A DNA stretch of 64,000 bases from Sinotaia quadrata (taxonomy: Eukaryota > Mollusca > Gastropoda > Architaenioglossa > Viviparidae). The translations under genes and the position numbers were made by a program. A model generated the notes under the pieces. The model searched no databases, was not told the origin of the DNA, and saw nothing but the letters and a program-made list of their open reading frames with translations. The stretch is taken from NCBI GenBank assembly GCA_028829895.1, contig CM054177.1, forward strand, positions 35,489,064-35,553,063, given 5' to 3'. Shown one piece after another: positions 13,962 through 26,399 of this stretch (position 1 is its first letter; the number at the start of each line of letters is the position of its first letter).

Positions 13962-14841
13962 TAGTGGTGCTAATACCCGAGTAGTAAAATTTGGGTACCT
14001 TTGGGTACCCATGGTGATGCGACCCTTATGTCTATACACGATTTGGCATACTCCACTTCCGGTCACATTCGCATCCCGCCAGTAGATGGTGGCTGCTAAA
14101 TCATGCTGGCCGTGGGTTGGCTTAGCGCTAACAGCCACTGTACCGAGATCTAATTATTTATGACATAGATCACCAATCACCATAGCTCGCGCCCTTTCTT
14201 TTCGCTTGTGGTTGTTGTGCTTGTTACAAATGTAGCATGTTATTGATGTTAATAAGACTTCGGTAAACAAACTTGTCAATAAATTAAATAATAACGTAAT
14301 ATTTTTTAATATGGGGAAGACATCACCTGTGTGAAGTCATGCCAAGCAATTGGATAGTGACACAATGAAATGCAATCTGCGCCATGAAATTCTATCGGCG
14401 AAGGGTGATTGACCTTGATGCCCTTTTTTAAATATGTTATTGTTGTTGGCATTTTATTTAGTTTTAGTTTACCTTAATTTATGTAATGATTGATAATATT
14501 AAAAATAAAAGTTTGCATTGTACATATAAAGATCATAACTAATAGTAAGTCACTACCTGCATACCTTTGGCTACTGTGTGAAATAGTGTGTTTATGTAAT
14601 GATTGATAATATTAAAAATAAAAGTTTGCATTGTACATATAAAGATCATAACTAATAGTAAGTCACTAGATGCATACCTTTGGCTACTGTGTGAAATAGA
14701 ACGCATGCTTAATGGATAAGTAGCTTTGTGTAGAGATCGTGAGTTGTGACAGAGATTATGCTAATTTTCGAACGGGTACCCAGGTACCCATTCAAAATTT
14801 GGACAGGTACCCGGGCAGCATTTTACAAACTGACAGCCCTA
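13962..14841. mobile_element. hAT-like non-autonomous transposon (880 bp)
   Basis: A perfect 8-bp direct repeat, ATTGTGAT, flanks the element (13954-13961 and 14842-14849). This is the target-site duplication length of the hAT superfamily. The ends, TAGTGGTGC... and (reverse complement of the right end) TAGGGCTGT..., are imperfect inverted repeats, followed on both sides by GGGTACC-rich subterminal sequence. The interior has no transposase. It carries a recent 113-bp tandem duplication (listed separately). Confidence 0.85.
14479..14700. repeat. 113-bp tandem duplication inside the hAT-like element
   Basis: The stretch starting TTTATGTAATGATTGATAAT at 14478 recurs at 14591, period 113 bp, and the two units are almost identical to GTGTGAAATAG at 14700. 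Only scattered differences (for example ACCTGC versus AGATGC) separate them, so the duplication is younger than the element around it. Confidence 0.85.
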
Positions 14842-14901
14842 ATTGTGATACATTTTACTTCATGAAAACAGTTTCATGCAAACATCATATCAACACCTCT
14901 G

Positions 14902-15479
14902 CGGTTAGTTGGTGCACATAAGCTTTTGTTGTTAGCAAACAATGTACAGTGTATGTACATTTTTATAGCCTGTCGATCATGTCTTCAAACAAATCGTGGA
15001 AATGCTGTTGTGTCAAAAATCAAAAACATGTGCATGTATATTCTCATTTATTAAAGCACATCATGTACATAAAGAAATTTCAAGCACGTTACATGTAATA
15101 TTGAAGCATTTGTTTTCAAGTAGACTGTTAAAGGCAAAAAGCAACAAAGCATTTTAGGCTTTGTAAAGAAACCATATTAACCGCGTGTACATAAACCTTT
15201 TGTTGTTAGCAAACATGTACATATATGTACATTTTTATAGCATGCCAATCATGTATTTAAACAATTTGCGGCAATGCTGTTGTGTAAAAAAAAAATCACC
15301 AAACACATGCATGTATATTCTCATTCATTAACGCACATCATGTACATAAAGAAATTTCAATTGCATGTTATAGTACTGTAATATATTGTCACCATATTGG
15401 TTTTTGATAATCTCAATCATCTGTTATCTCGACACGTTTTGGCAAACCTCTAGGCTATCGACATATCCGGGTTTGACTG
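14902..15479 (+). mobile_element. Pogo/Tigger-like DNA transposon, copy 3 (5'-truncated)
   Basis: Only the right end is present: it ends GGGTTTGACTG next to TA at 15480-15481. Similarity to copy 1 starts at TTAGTTGGTGCACAT. A ~265-bp block is repeated in tandem (about 14925-15190 and 15195-15400), each with TTTTGTTGTTAGCAAAC and ACATCATGTACATAAAGAAA. The left terminus is missing. Confidence 0.65.
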
Positions 15480-15949
15480 TACATAAGTTTATGGGAAAGC
15501 AGGTCAAACTGCATCATAAAGTTTCTATGAATATTCATTAAAATTTGCTTTTCATTACTGCACAATAAACATATTGTTATTACATAACAAATTTAATTTG
15601 ATCTCTGAAATGCTGATTTTCATTTATAAATTATCATTATTGTTATTCAACTTTGCCATTCTGTGATTCTCTCCACATACACTAAATAGCTATCATAGAT
15701 CATTTAATCTATTATATTCAAAATTTATATTATATTATATTCATGCATTAATCAGAAATTAAAATTATAATTGTCCATTCACTTAGAGATAAGACACTAA
15801 AATGACAGCACTCTGTAATATATGATTCAAAGATGAAATGTTTTGTTGAGATGCAGTTATGCTCAACCAAAAAAACCAGCAATACCAGGGAGTGCTATAT
15901 TTCTCAGTTTTAAAATGTTACTTAATAATGAAAATATAACAGACAGTAC

Positions 15950-16073
15950 CTCCCAGCCAAGGCCAGCCACAAAATCTTCAAAAGCAAGACTGGCACTACT
16001 GTTAGACAAAATGGAATTTTTGTCTTCCTGACCTTCCGCAACATAAATTAATGCAATCTTATGTGTCTCGCGA
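15950..16073 (-). CDS. RALGAPA: RALGAPA exon i, start of RapGAP domain (residues 369-409)
   Basis: The exon is 124 bp, with one base completing the Cys codon and then 41 codons. It codes [20 protein letters not shown] and [12 protein letters not shown]. This is a signature run of RalGAP alpha ('[24 protein letters not shown] ... [12 protein letters not shown]'). The acceptor is cttgtttacag and the donor GAG|GTACTG. The RapGAP fold (Pfam Rap_GAP) begins about here. Confidence 0.96.
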
Positions 16074-16238
16074 CTGTAAACAAGAAAATAAAAACCCTTG
16101 AGAATTAACTGATAATAATTTTTCAAAAGGAAAAAAGGAAAATAATAAATACAAGCAAACTGAGTCATTCAAATAAATGCAAGACTAATCTCCTTAAAGT
16201 TACAAGGAACTTTAACTATAAGTACAAATTTTATATTA

Positions 16239-16728
16239 CAATGGAATCCTATGATAATGCAAATTCGGATATAACGCGGTCATGGCATGGCTCCCAAAAT
16301 TTCATATATTCATTCACACATGAAATTTTTTTTCAAAGCATGTGAAAGAACTGCATGGCATGACGGCACTATATGGTGTTGATACACTATTCATGATATA
16401 ATGTTAGAGTATTATCAGTTAATGTGTATTATCAAATTGTTAATTTGTATTACAAAAACAAATAAAAATTAATAAAACTATTTAACACAAAGTAATAACC
16501 TATAAATATATTATCCATCCATTATTTTGAATATATCTTAATAATGCATTCCATTTAAAATGTGTCCAATAATAACTTAATTTTTTTACATTAGATATGA
16601 ATACATGTATATGTTCTTTAAAAAAAAAGTAAAATATGTATTGTAAAACCTCACATTAATATGACCCCGCTATTAACGCTATCCAATTTAATGGACCCCA
16701 ATTATCGCTTTATAGCAAAGTTTCACTG
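16239..16728. mobile_element. Small pogo-like MITE (490 bp)
   Basis: The left end CAATGGAATCCTATGATAATG and the right end (reverse complement CAGTGAAACTTTGCTATAAAG) are imperfect inverted repeats, both next to TA (16237-16238, 16729-16730). The subterminal GGATATAACGCGG and GCTATTAACGC motifs also mirror each other. There is no coding capacity. It resembles, but is not the same family as, the pogo-like copies at 9-15 kb. Confidence 0.6.
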
Positions 16729-17939
16729 TACTTTTATGTAGTAATCAAAATATACAATAAAACAATTCATCCTATTTGACTAAATATTTTAAAATAAATA
16801 AAAATATTGACAACTCTGCTAGAAATCATGCTAAAAATGCATGTTTGTAGAATAAAGCTGAGTGATCTCAATAGATATTTTGTTCCACTAAGTTGACCAC
16901 CATATACAAGCAAGCTTCTCACAAGAACTTGTTTAACACTTAAGCACACTCTTAAAAACTAAATTTTTAAAGGAAAGTTCATATTAAATTTTCTGGAGGG
17001 TAAGGTGAAAACAAATCAAAGTGAGTTTTTCCTCTAATTTTATAAATAATTTCAATATTATTACTTAATTCATGATATAAGTTAAAGGACATTTCAAATT
17101 TATATTTATTTTTTTTTAAATTCTAGCCTCTATTATTTATGTATTAGCTTAAATTCGGTTTTAAGAAGTCCAAGCAAAACCGATGTGAACCTTTAATTTT
17201 CACCAGTGCACTGTATGGTGACTGAAGGTTCTATCACATCAAAAAAACAACTGCTTATACTTATGGAACAGACTTTTCTGAATCAATAAGAGTGAATTAG
17301 ACTTAAAGAGGATTGAGCTGTTATCTAGCATGTACACATGAACCTCAACTATCCTTGCAGTAAGTACATATGATGTATCATATGTTTTCGCTCATTATGT
17401 TGTCTTGGTGTTAAAAACTTACTATATATTAAAAGGCTTGAGCACGAGTGAGAGAAAATTATATTCACAGAGGTCAATCTCAGGCACTTCAGCAACTATA
17501 ACTGCTAGTAATAATGACATGACACAATGTCACCCATTAGTAAACCATTATAATATTACCTCAAAAGGTTAATATGACTAACTTTCTATCTCTCATAGTG
17601 ATCTGTATTATTGATTCTGTAACAAAGAATGCACCTTATCCAGATATTTGAGGCTTTTTAGAATGGAAAGAGTAGAAGTACTCTGTTCTCTGATTTAAGC
17701 AGTCAGTCGTGAACCTGTTTGTAGAATGTCATGCTATTTTTTTATTTAATTTGTCCATTGATTCACTGGATCATCATATCCTATGTCCATATACAAACTC
17801 AAAGAGAGAAAACTTAGTGCTGGCTTGTGAAGTTGCACAGTAAGCAAGTAAAACATTGGACAAGTATAGTCTTGTGGCTTACCATCAGCAAGCATATGAA
17901 CCTCTATAACCAGTTCATTACCACCTAATGGTAATGTGG

Positions 17940-18400
17940 AAAATATTGGCAGGAGTAAACTTGGACACCTCTTGCAAAAAAATTCCTCTGCATTTGTTCT
18001 GGAAAACTAGCATGTGTAAATTAGTAGAATAGTACTTCTGGAATATGGTGACTCTCAATGTTTGGAAGTGTGGTTTCAAAAAATATAGTGTGAGCATCCA
18101 AAACAATAAGAGTGTACAGTTTCCATCTTCTGGTCCTGGGAGTGGAACCATAATATCTACTTAAATTCTTTTAAAGGGTGTCTATTAAAGGCATCTCACT
18201 CAATGGCAGAGGTGGTACATTTACTCCTTGGAACCATGCAATGGCACTAAGGCTGTTGCCATTGTTGGCCAGAAGTTGTATTGGGTGAGGAAGTTCTTGT
18301 TCTGGTCTTCCCCATATCACCAAACAGAATGATTTAGTGGTTCACCATTAAACTATATGGTACAGGATGGGTACTATCACCAGCTGAAAGTGATTTTCAA
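17940..18400 (-). pseudogene. Broken coding-like stretch, unknown family
   Basis: One minus-strand frame stays open over long runs with protein-like composition, for example SLSAIAWFQGVNVPPLPLSE, TPRTRRWKLYTLIVLDAHTI and HASFPEQMQRNFFARGVQVY. It has only three or four stops in about 140 codons. I do not recognise the family. It is not in the RALGAPA frame, whose exons h and i join without it. It could be an old retrocopy or transposon gene. Confidence 0.3.
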
Positions 18401-18813
18401 CAGACCATATACATATTCCTGAACACCCCCTTATCCCAGTAGTTCATAGTATAGACTGCTTCCATTCATATATCTTGTTTAAAGTGGAATCATAAGTAAT
18501 AATGGCTAGCCATCCTCTTCTGCTAGATCAAAGTATTCTGCATTATCTGAGTCATCCCTTGAGCTACACAGATCTGAGAGTATTTTGCTTCTTCTAGATG
18601 ATTTTCTGTACACCTGCTGTGCTTGCACCACAAGGACTATCAAAAGGTATACAAGATTACCTTGAAAATGACAGACAAATGCTAAGTTGTGCCTTGGAAA
18701 CTCCATTATGAAATATACTATGGTACACTGCACAACATAATTTGACCCAAGCAACATTACTAATATATTTAAGCAATTTCACAATTCTTTCATGAAATAA
18801 TTATATCAATGAT

Positions 18814-19310
18814 ATACGAGAAATGTTTCAAAAGTTTGTGGCCTAATATAGAAACAAATAATAAATTCATTTGAATGTGCTTTTATTTTTTTCAACAGTT
18901 CCCTTTTACACTAACACACTTAGTCCATCGTGTTCCATCACAGTTATTACCCCTTTATAGGCTGGTTTTTTTCAAACTGCAAAAAAAGCTCTTTTCTGCT
19001 GCAATGATCTTTTCATTCACTAAAAATTATTCCAACCAAGAACTTTTTCAGCTTTATGAAAAAGAAGTCCAATGACCAGCAAAATACTCTTTGATTAGTT
19101 TGCTCTCTGGAAGATAACTGATCATTATTATCCCCTTGCAATCCTTAAAGACTGATACTATAAACTTGTCAGCTGATGCACCTGGCTTTGCCTTCTCTGG
19201 AAAGAGAGAACTAACATGTTTCTATTGTTGTGACCATTCTTTCAACTCTGGTCAATAGTGGCTATCCATGTGTCATCTATAGTAACACTTCCTCAGAAAA
19301 TTGGGTAAAT
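18814..19310 (-). pseudogene. Decayed mariner-like transposase fragment
   Basis: The left edge (ATACGAGAAATGTTTCAAAAGTTTGTGGCC region) resembles a mariner terminus. Minus-strand frames give, in order, VTIDDTW, ADKFIVSVFKDCKGIIMISY, and (after an internal deletion) FFFIKLKKFLVG. These correspond to the VTGDETW, ATVFWDxxGIIxxDYL and DFFLFPKLKxxLxG blocks of DD34D mariner transposases. Stops interrupt the frame and the second catalytic Asp region is deleted. Non-functional. Confidence 0.65.
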
Positions 19311-19346
19311 TATTCAAATTATTCTTACAAACAGCTCCAAACACTC

Positions 19347-21032
19347 TGTGACACCTTTGTTACTGGTTCTGATTATTATTATTATTAATTCATAACTAAT
19401 TACAAGTGATAAAGAAATCTTAATTTTAAAGTTTATTAATAATTATCCCAAGAGATATCACATCTCTCACTTGGCAGATTATATAGGTGTAGTAAAGTCC
19501 CCTCCCTTCCACAATAATAAGACAAGACATTTTACTATCACACAATACTTTCGTAGGTGGAAACTTCCTACTAAAGGAGTAACAAATCCATTTTAATTAT
19601 ATTTAATGAGCCCCATCCATCAACTCCAACATATGTTTTTAATATATATGCAAACATTTGGTAAATTTAACAATAAATTTATTAAATCAACAGTCAAATA
19701 TACAACATATCAATATAATCAATGAACATTGACATTTACATCAATTCATGATAATGTCTGATTAACATGAGTTTATCCTAGTATAGACATCAGCAGTCAA
19801 ATTAACATATATATTCAAGTTCATAGATATAGTTTCATCATAGGAGTGGAGTTTTAGAGAGATAATTATATTCAATGTACATAACCTTTTTCAAAGATGG
19901 CATCTGTTACTAGCATGTGTTCACAATCAATTGTTTGCAACAAATCACTTTCTTTGTTATTAGATGACAGTCCAAAATACTCCTTCTAGGAACATTACAC
20001 AACTGCTCCCGAATCTTCGATGCACTCACAGGCATACTGTGGAGAATCGCCCAGAATTTCATATGCATTATGAGCACCTACGAAAAATGTTCCTGAATCT
20101 TCATGTGCGCTACTCCAGCACACCATGAGGAATGTTCTAGAAACTTTGTGAATTCTCTAAACTAAACTCAAGCCTCAATTTCCTTAGTATTGGCTCTTGA
20201 ACGGAATTCACAGGAATCAAGTTACAGCAACATGTTTACTGATAAGTTTGATGACAATGCTGGATACTCACCAACATGATCCAGTACAGTAGTCACTGTA
20301 GTCTAGAGTGGATACAAGGTTACAAAGTCTCAAAAGCAGTAAAGGAAAAAAGGCACGCTCCTTTCTGCAAAAGTCAAAGTCAAATTAAGAGCAGCACTAA
20401 GTCTCAGGCATATTTCATCTCTGAACTCCTTTCACTCTTACACACATTCTCAGCTTACAAATCCTGCAACAACATTCATTAGCCCAATACACATGCAGCA
20501 TAAGAAATATAGCATCAATCAAAATTCACAAGTATAATGTACAACTTAGTCAAATTAATGAACAAAGAAATAATGGTTCAATCACACAAAGCTTTTTCCA
20601 ATTCAAATCATAAATCAATAGTAAACATGTATGAAATATTTCCATGTCCATTCATTCTTTATCAGTATCTTTACCATAAGCAACAAACACCTTTATGACC
20701 GGACATGAGTTAGGAGTTATGTCAAAATCAAAGTGATTTGAGTATAGAATTTTCTTCAACAAAGTAACTTTTGGTCTATCCCCACTGGATGAAATTGTTA
20801 TGAGCAAGTATGAGACTATTAGTCAGAAAAACTATTCATCTGTTTGGAACCAGTTTGGATTGCATCAGTAAGACTAGCATATTCTTTATGAGTTGTTATT
20901 CACATCTGGTACTTACAAAAATAACATGAGCAGTACCTGAAGGTCGTGCCATGTTGACATTTAACAAATTATATATAATAATTATAGAATAGTAACATTA
21001 TAGAAATAGGGATAGGCAAATTTACTCAGCCA
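19347..21032. mobile_element. LTR-B family, copy 1 (solo LTR, 1686 bp)
   Basis: It starts TGTGACACC and ends CAGCCA, flanked by the 5-bp repeat CACTC (19342-19346 and 21033-21037). It shares long stretches with copies at 37.1, 50.1 and 62.9 kb: AGGTGGAAAC(T)TCCTAC(T/C)AAAGG, AATCAAATATACAACAT, GTTCCAGAATCTTC-like and AGGCAAATTTACTC. There is no internal coding region, so this looks like a solo LTR of a retrotransposon. The short open frames inside are not conserved between copies. Confidence 0.75.
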
Positions 21033-23357
21033 CACTCCTTTGAAATTTGACATCGAATGTATTTCATTCTAGTGTCAACAAATGTGGCACCTATCTTGTA
21101 GAGACCTTTGACATACTCAACTCTTATGTCAAGACATGGTACACTCATTTAGTTGAGATGCTCATAACTTCACTAATTTCAAGCACTATAATTCAGCAGT
21201 CTTGCAAATCCATATCATGAAGTTTATTGATTGTTTCTTCAGTAGTTATGTTGGCAGTCATCCATTTCCATGCTCTCTCTGCCATATTTAAATAGAGCTG
21301 CCCATTTTATTATCAATGAAAATGAAGGTACAGGTTTTCCTAAATTATTATCATGTTTGCTTTGCTTTTAGTTGGAGTAATACCCTTCTTTATGAGATTT
21401 TTTATGACACAATTTTGATATTTTCCATCTTTTATAAAATGGCAGGCTCACTAACTTGTATGAACTATCAAACAACCCTATAAAGTACTTGACAGATTAC
21501 TCTGTAATGTTGCATGTGGCAATACTAAAGACAGAGAAGTAAAATGGTATCATCCTTGAGACAATTCAAGCACCATCTCTGTATCAGGTCATTAACTTTT
21601 CAAACACCACTCTTATATGTGTGTAGTCGTACAACTGGAATAAAGAAATTACATATTTTTTCTTATTTAAAAAAGTCTCTTTGTGAATGTATCTTTTGTG
21701 AAATATTTCTTATATGAGACTTCTTTCAAATACAGTCTCAAATGCAAAGTAATCTTTAATTCTATTTTCAGCAATAATAATGTATTACTCTATTGAAAAT
21801 GACAACCTGCAGTATTATGCAACAAAACATATTTACACTAGATCCAACACTGCATAATAGAACATATTATGTGAGTAAGATTTACCAAATACTTATACCA
21901 ATTGCTTCAGGCTAAAACATGAAGAATATAAACTGATCAAACAATATTTGAATGCAGAGTCACAATTACATGCAGTTATGTAATAAAGATTAAATTCAAT
22001 AAGCAGCTAAGAATTAACATATTAACCTTAATATATGAAGTAGTGAAACTTGATTCATGCTACTAACATCTGATACAAATTTAAATCAGAATGAAGTATA
22101 TTCAATACAGCCTTAATAAATCACTATATTAAATAAAAGTACAATATAAGCAAGCTCTTACTGAAAATAGAGGCAAGAGTTTAAAAACAGCTTAACAGGG
22201 ATAGCCAGTCTACTGAATTGAAACTGCTGTCAAATGAGAAAAGTGGTCTCTTATTAAAACCCTTGTCAGTAGTCATATGCTTATAGGAATGAAGTGAGTG
22301 TAATCAGATATTTCAAACATTGACAATATCTTAAATTTCCAACAAAACCAACACATCTTAATCTATTAAATATTCAAAATGTTCCTTCCTAAAATGGATA
22401 AGGTATAGCATATAACCATGGTTTAGGTAACTTTTTCCATCATAATCTAAAAATTTTCCTAAAGTCTAGCAAGAAAATTGTCACAAAATTAAATTTCTCT
22501 GCACTTACTGATTCAAAATTATATAAACTTTCTTTTTTTATTTTTTTAACATTTTTTAATATTAACATCATTATTAATAATATTTTAATCACTGTATAAA
22601 CAAAGCAAATGAAGATTTGTGATTGCTGTTACATCACAGTGAACTTAGAGAAGTCGGTCTTCTATGTTTAAAAGTTATTGTTTCAAAGTGTCACTTACTG
22701 CAGCTTTCTTTAAATTGTCACTACAAAGTGCTTTGGATAAGTGGAAAGTGAGTTATGAAATAACTGAAGAATGAAAACCATCAGTTTAATATAAACAGAT
22801 ATGTGATTGTGTAAGAGTTATGGCAAAGAACAGAATGCAGAATGCTGTAATTTTTTGCTTGAACTGAATGAATCAAAAATGTAACTTACTAAAAATTGTT
22901 TTAGAATTCATACAATTAATTACATATCTATAAATATAACTTAAGAATAATATCAACCCTGTTTAAAACTGAGAATTAGTTTATAAAAGTATGCCTGGTA
23001 AAGAATGTGCATTTTGGTTCATTAATAAATTGGCCTAATGAAGATTATGATTATGATTACGCATTATGATTCAAACCTGATGTAAAGCTCTTCAATTTTC
23101 AAAATTAACTTTTTAAGAAATTCTTATAATCTCAAACTGGCTCTGAACAGGAAACTTTAGTGCAGTATGGTGATTTAAATCCATTCTCTAACATCTTATT
23201 TGATAAAGTGACTGAATCTGGTAACCAGTATCACAATGTGTTGATCACGTTTTTATTAATTGATTAGTCAAGAATATTTTAAAATGTTAACCTGGTTCCA
23301 TGTACCGTTAACTAGAAGTCTGAATTAAATATAACTAACTTCTGTACTTCAACTTAC

Positions 23358-23429
23358 CACTTCTGTGCATCCAAATTTTTTAATTCCCTCAAAAGTTTAT
23401 CACTTTTTTTGAGCAAATCAAACTGACAT
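23358..23429 (-). CDS. RALGAPA: RALGAPA exon h (residues 345-367)
   Basis: This 72-bp exon codes CQFDLLKKSDKLLRELKNLD then AQK, and a split Cys. It is nearly identical in pattern to vertebrate '[23 protein letters not shown]'. The acceptor is tttctctacag and the donor GTG|GTAAGTT. It precedes the RapGAP domain directly. Confidence 0.93.
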
Positions 23430-24448
23430 CTGTAGAGAAAAAGAGACATTTGGTATTAGCAGTATAAAGTCAGTGAGTAATATCCATTTGGTTAATAAGT
23501 CATCACTGATATCAATAGGTTTATGCCTTAAAGTCATTAAAATAACTTTGACAATAACACTACTTTTACTGATAAGGTTGTGCGATATAGATATTATTTA
23601 TTTCTAAAAAGACCTAAAAAGACTTTTATCAAATCAAACTAAAGATATAGTACTATTCCTATTATTATTAAAATCAACCTACATTCTTTTATAAAGCATT
23701 CAACATAAATGCATCTCAGTTTAATAAGTGGTTCTTTTATGGTCTTAAAACTTCATCATATATTAGATTTATAGTCTGCTAAATTGTATTTCTTTTTAAT
23801 TTTGTCATTTATTATATTTCAGTCAGTTACTGTATATCACTATATAGTTAAATATTAGTAATTTTCAAATTATGGTCAGCAACACATTCAATTTGTATAG
23901 TATAGCACAGATCTGCCTAGCCCCTCCTCAGCAGCCATCAGATCAATGAACCAAAAGCTTAAGATTTTATGTGGAATCGGTATTTTAAATAGAAATACCA
24001 ATAATATAAAATAGATGCAATATAATAAATATAATAACAAATAATGTTAGTTTTTGTAAATGAACTTACCAATAATGTAATGATTTATGTAAAGCACAAC
24101 ATTTGTCTATGATTTGTCTACATTTTTGTCTAGTCTCCATTCCAATGTTTAATTATAGACTAATTTTTGTCATGCACACCAAATGTCAGGCAGTTTTATT
24201 TAGAAATACACTGGCCAAGGTATTTCTTAAGACTTCATTTGAAGAAGGATCTTCACATTTCAGAATAATGAGCCATTTAAGTACTGCAACATGATCTTCA
24301 CTTTTACAGGAATACAGGAAAGTTTATTGTCCTTATACCTACAAGAAGATATGATGTACATCCAGTCAAGTTTAACAATATAAATACAAATAAAGTGACA
24401 TACTTTACATGAAAACAAAACTATACATTATTCACACAATATTCTTAT

Positions 24449-25702
24449 TGTCACGGGAAAAGCATGGAGCCAGAATTAATTTTTTTATTTCACGGTCTAC
24501 ACAAGACCACTAACGGAATAACGGGAGTAACTGCATATACTCATATGTAACTTTTAATTTGTTGACCAGGTTTCATTTAGTTTAGACAGACGTGTGTAGA
24601 CATAGTGTATGTGTATCATATCATGCATAAATATATATACATTTAAGGAGGATTATATATATATATATATTTTCAATGAATGCAGTATATTCATAAATGT
24701 GTGTGGGCACATGTATGCTTGTTGACGAGCCAAATAGAAAAGATTAGCCACTGCACATTAGATTTTTGCCTGAGCTAGTGAAATGCATGCAAATAAATCA
24801 TGTGTATCAGCAAATTAAGATCACATGGTGCAAAGCTTCTAGAACCTTCTGGAACTCTCAGAAAAAAGGGTATAAGGAAGGAGAGATTAGAATTTTCATG
24901 AGAACAGGAATTTTACATCAGGACAGTAACTTCATTTTGTAGTGAAACTTTGTATAAAGGAAATTAACGCTGTGTTTACTAAGAAGAGTTGGGAATATCT
25001 CTTTCTGCCCATTTCTTCATCCGTCAACCGCTAAGTATTAGAACATCGAAGCAACTTATTCAAATACAACATGGCGAAGTGAAAAGTTCAACCTTCAGGA
25101 TAGCTTATGTATGCAATGTCATATGCACACAGTTAATGACAGACATTCAGAACAAAGCTCAGACAGAGAGACTAAGTTCTAAGCCGCAATGGTGGGCTGG
25201 TAATTTTGGAGCCCTATGAATCCAAAAGGTACTACATCCATAGAGCGAGGATACGTTCACTAGACAATCTATCTGGTAATGACAGACATCACTGAGGACC
25301 CCCATCTGCATGGTGACCAGAGAAATCAGCGATAATTACCAAGATTAGCATCAGCCAAAACCCACAGATCCGCCCTTACATGGGAAATCTGAAAGACAGC
25401 AACCTTATCTGCAGACCATCACTATGAAGTGACGCACAAATTGCATCACCCTTCTTCAAATCAACATTGTAAGCTGACATTACAACCTACGTCACTCCTC
25501 TTCGAACAGTCACAGTACTAAGTGAGTAGTTATAAAAGGCATGACAGAATAAATTGGGCCCCACCCAAACATCAATGGTGTCTGTCTTTTGTCTTTTGTA
25601 AAATCTAAAAGATAACATATTACTGGCACGTCGTGAGCTGCCCGCTACCTCAACAGAGAGAGGTACACCGGAACAGCCAAACGAGATCCCACAGTCGTGA
25701 CA
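24449..25702 (+). mobile_element. Solo LTR, type 2 (1254 bp)
   Basis: It begins TGTCACG and ends CGTGACA, a perfect 7-bp inverted repeat, and is bounded by the 5-bp duplication CTTAT (24444-24448, 25703-25707). Inside, TATAAAAGG at 25531 and AATAAA at 25548 stand close together, the usual LTR promoter and polyadenylation layout in plus orientation. This is the antisense direction relative to RALGAPA. Base composition is more balanced than the flanks. No internal region is present. Confidence 0.85.
25531..25553 (+). promoter_or_regulatory. LTR TATA box and polyadenylation signal
   Basis: TATAAAAGG is followed 9 bp later by AATAAA inside the type 2 solo LTR. In LTRs these mark the U3/R boundary region. 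If active, it would drive plus-strand transcription across the RALGAPA intron, antisense to the gene. Activity is inferred only. Confidence 0.5.
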
Positions 25703-26399
25703 CTTATGATAGTTCTTTATTTCTTCAAGCTGTTGGCATATGCAGACTATGAAGTTCTGAAATGCCCTCTTCTCAACAGCTGAAACAGGGTCTTCACCAT
25801 TCAGTAAAAGGAGACCTTTTTTAGTAATTCGGCATCACTACAAGAAAACTCGATTCGTTATTATCAGTCAAATCTCTACAAGGATACTATCACATAATGG
25901 CTTATGTAGCCCACACCTGCCACTCCTCTAAAAATAGACTTCAGGTAAACCTACCTTCTAGAAAGGTTGACTTTTATCTGGAAACACACATGAACATTCC
26001 AGACAACTCACTAAATTAATCAATCAGCGCACAGCTCAGCTGCACAAAGGAATATGCCCAAAACTCACCTGTAAATTGTTGGTCAAATGCAAGCTGACCA
26101 TTGAGGTAATAAGTAATTTGGTTCCCGGTATTAACAAAGTATAACCATACTACTAACCTTATTGCCAGTTATCAAAACAGCTGGAAATTATCTACTGTAT
26201 ATATTACTGCCAAAGATATGTGGTTTTGCTTGCCTAACTAATATTATATTCATGTTTATCTCTCGACATTAACTATGTTTTATATTTCACTTATGATCTT
26301 GTTTACAAATTTCAGGTAAATTACAGTTTGTACCAGCAAAATGATTTTAAAACAAAAGTGTAATTACAACCAAGCTATATGAGCATCAGAAAAAATTAA

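Larger units (their letters stand above)
7781..15949. other. RALGAPA intron i/j
   Basis: An 8.2-kb intron. It contains three related pogo/Tigger-like elements and one hAT-like element (listed separately). 7781-9131, 10005-10686, 12768-13953 and 15480-15949 are AT-rich with no recognisable gene. Confidence 0.75.
16074..23357. other. RALGAPA intron h/i
   Basis: A 7.3-kb intron with a small pogo-like MITE, a decayed mariner fragment, a broken coding-like stretch at 17.9-18.4 kb and LTR-B copy 1 (all listed separately). 16729-17850 and 21038-23357 are AT-rich and hold nothing I recognise. Confidence 0.75.

Noticed and set aside
24989..25219. 76-residue open frame on the plus strand
   Set aside because: Lies inside the solo LTR 24449-25702, upstream of its TATA box; no similarity to any protein I know.
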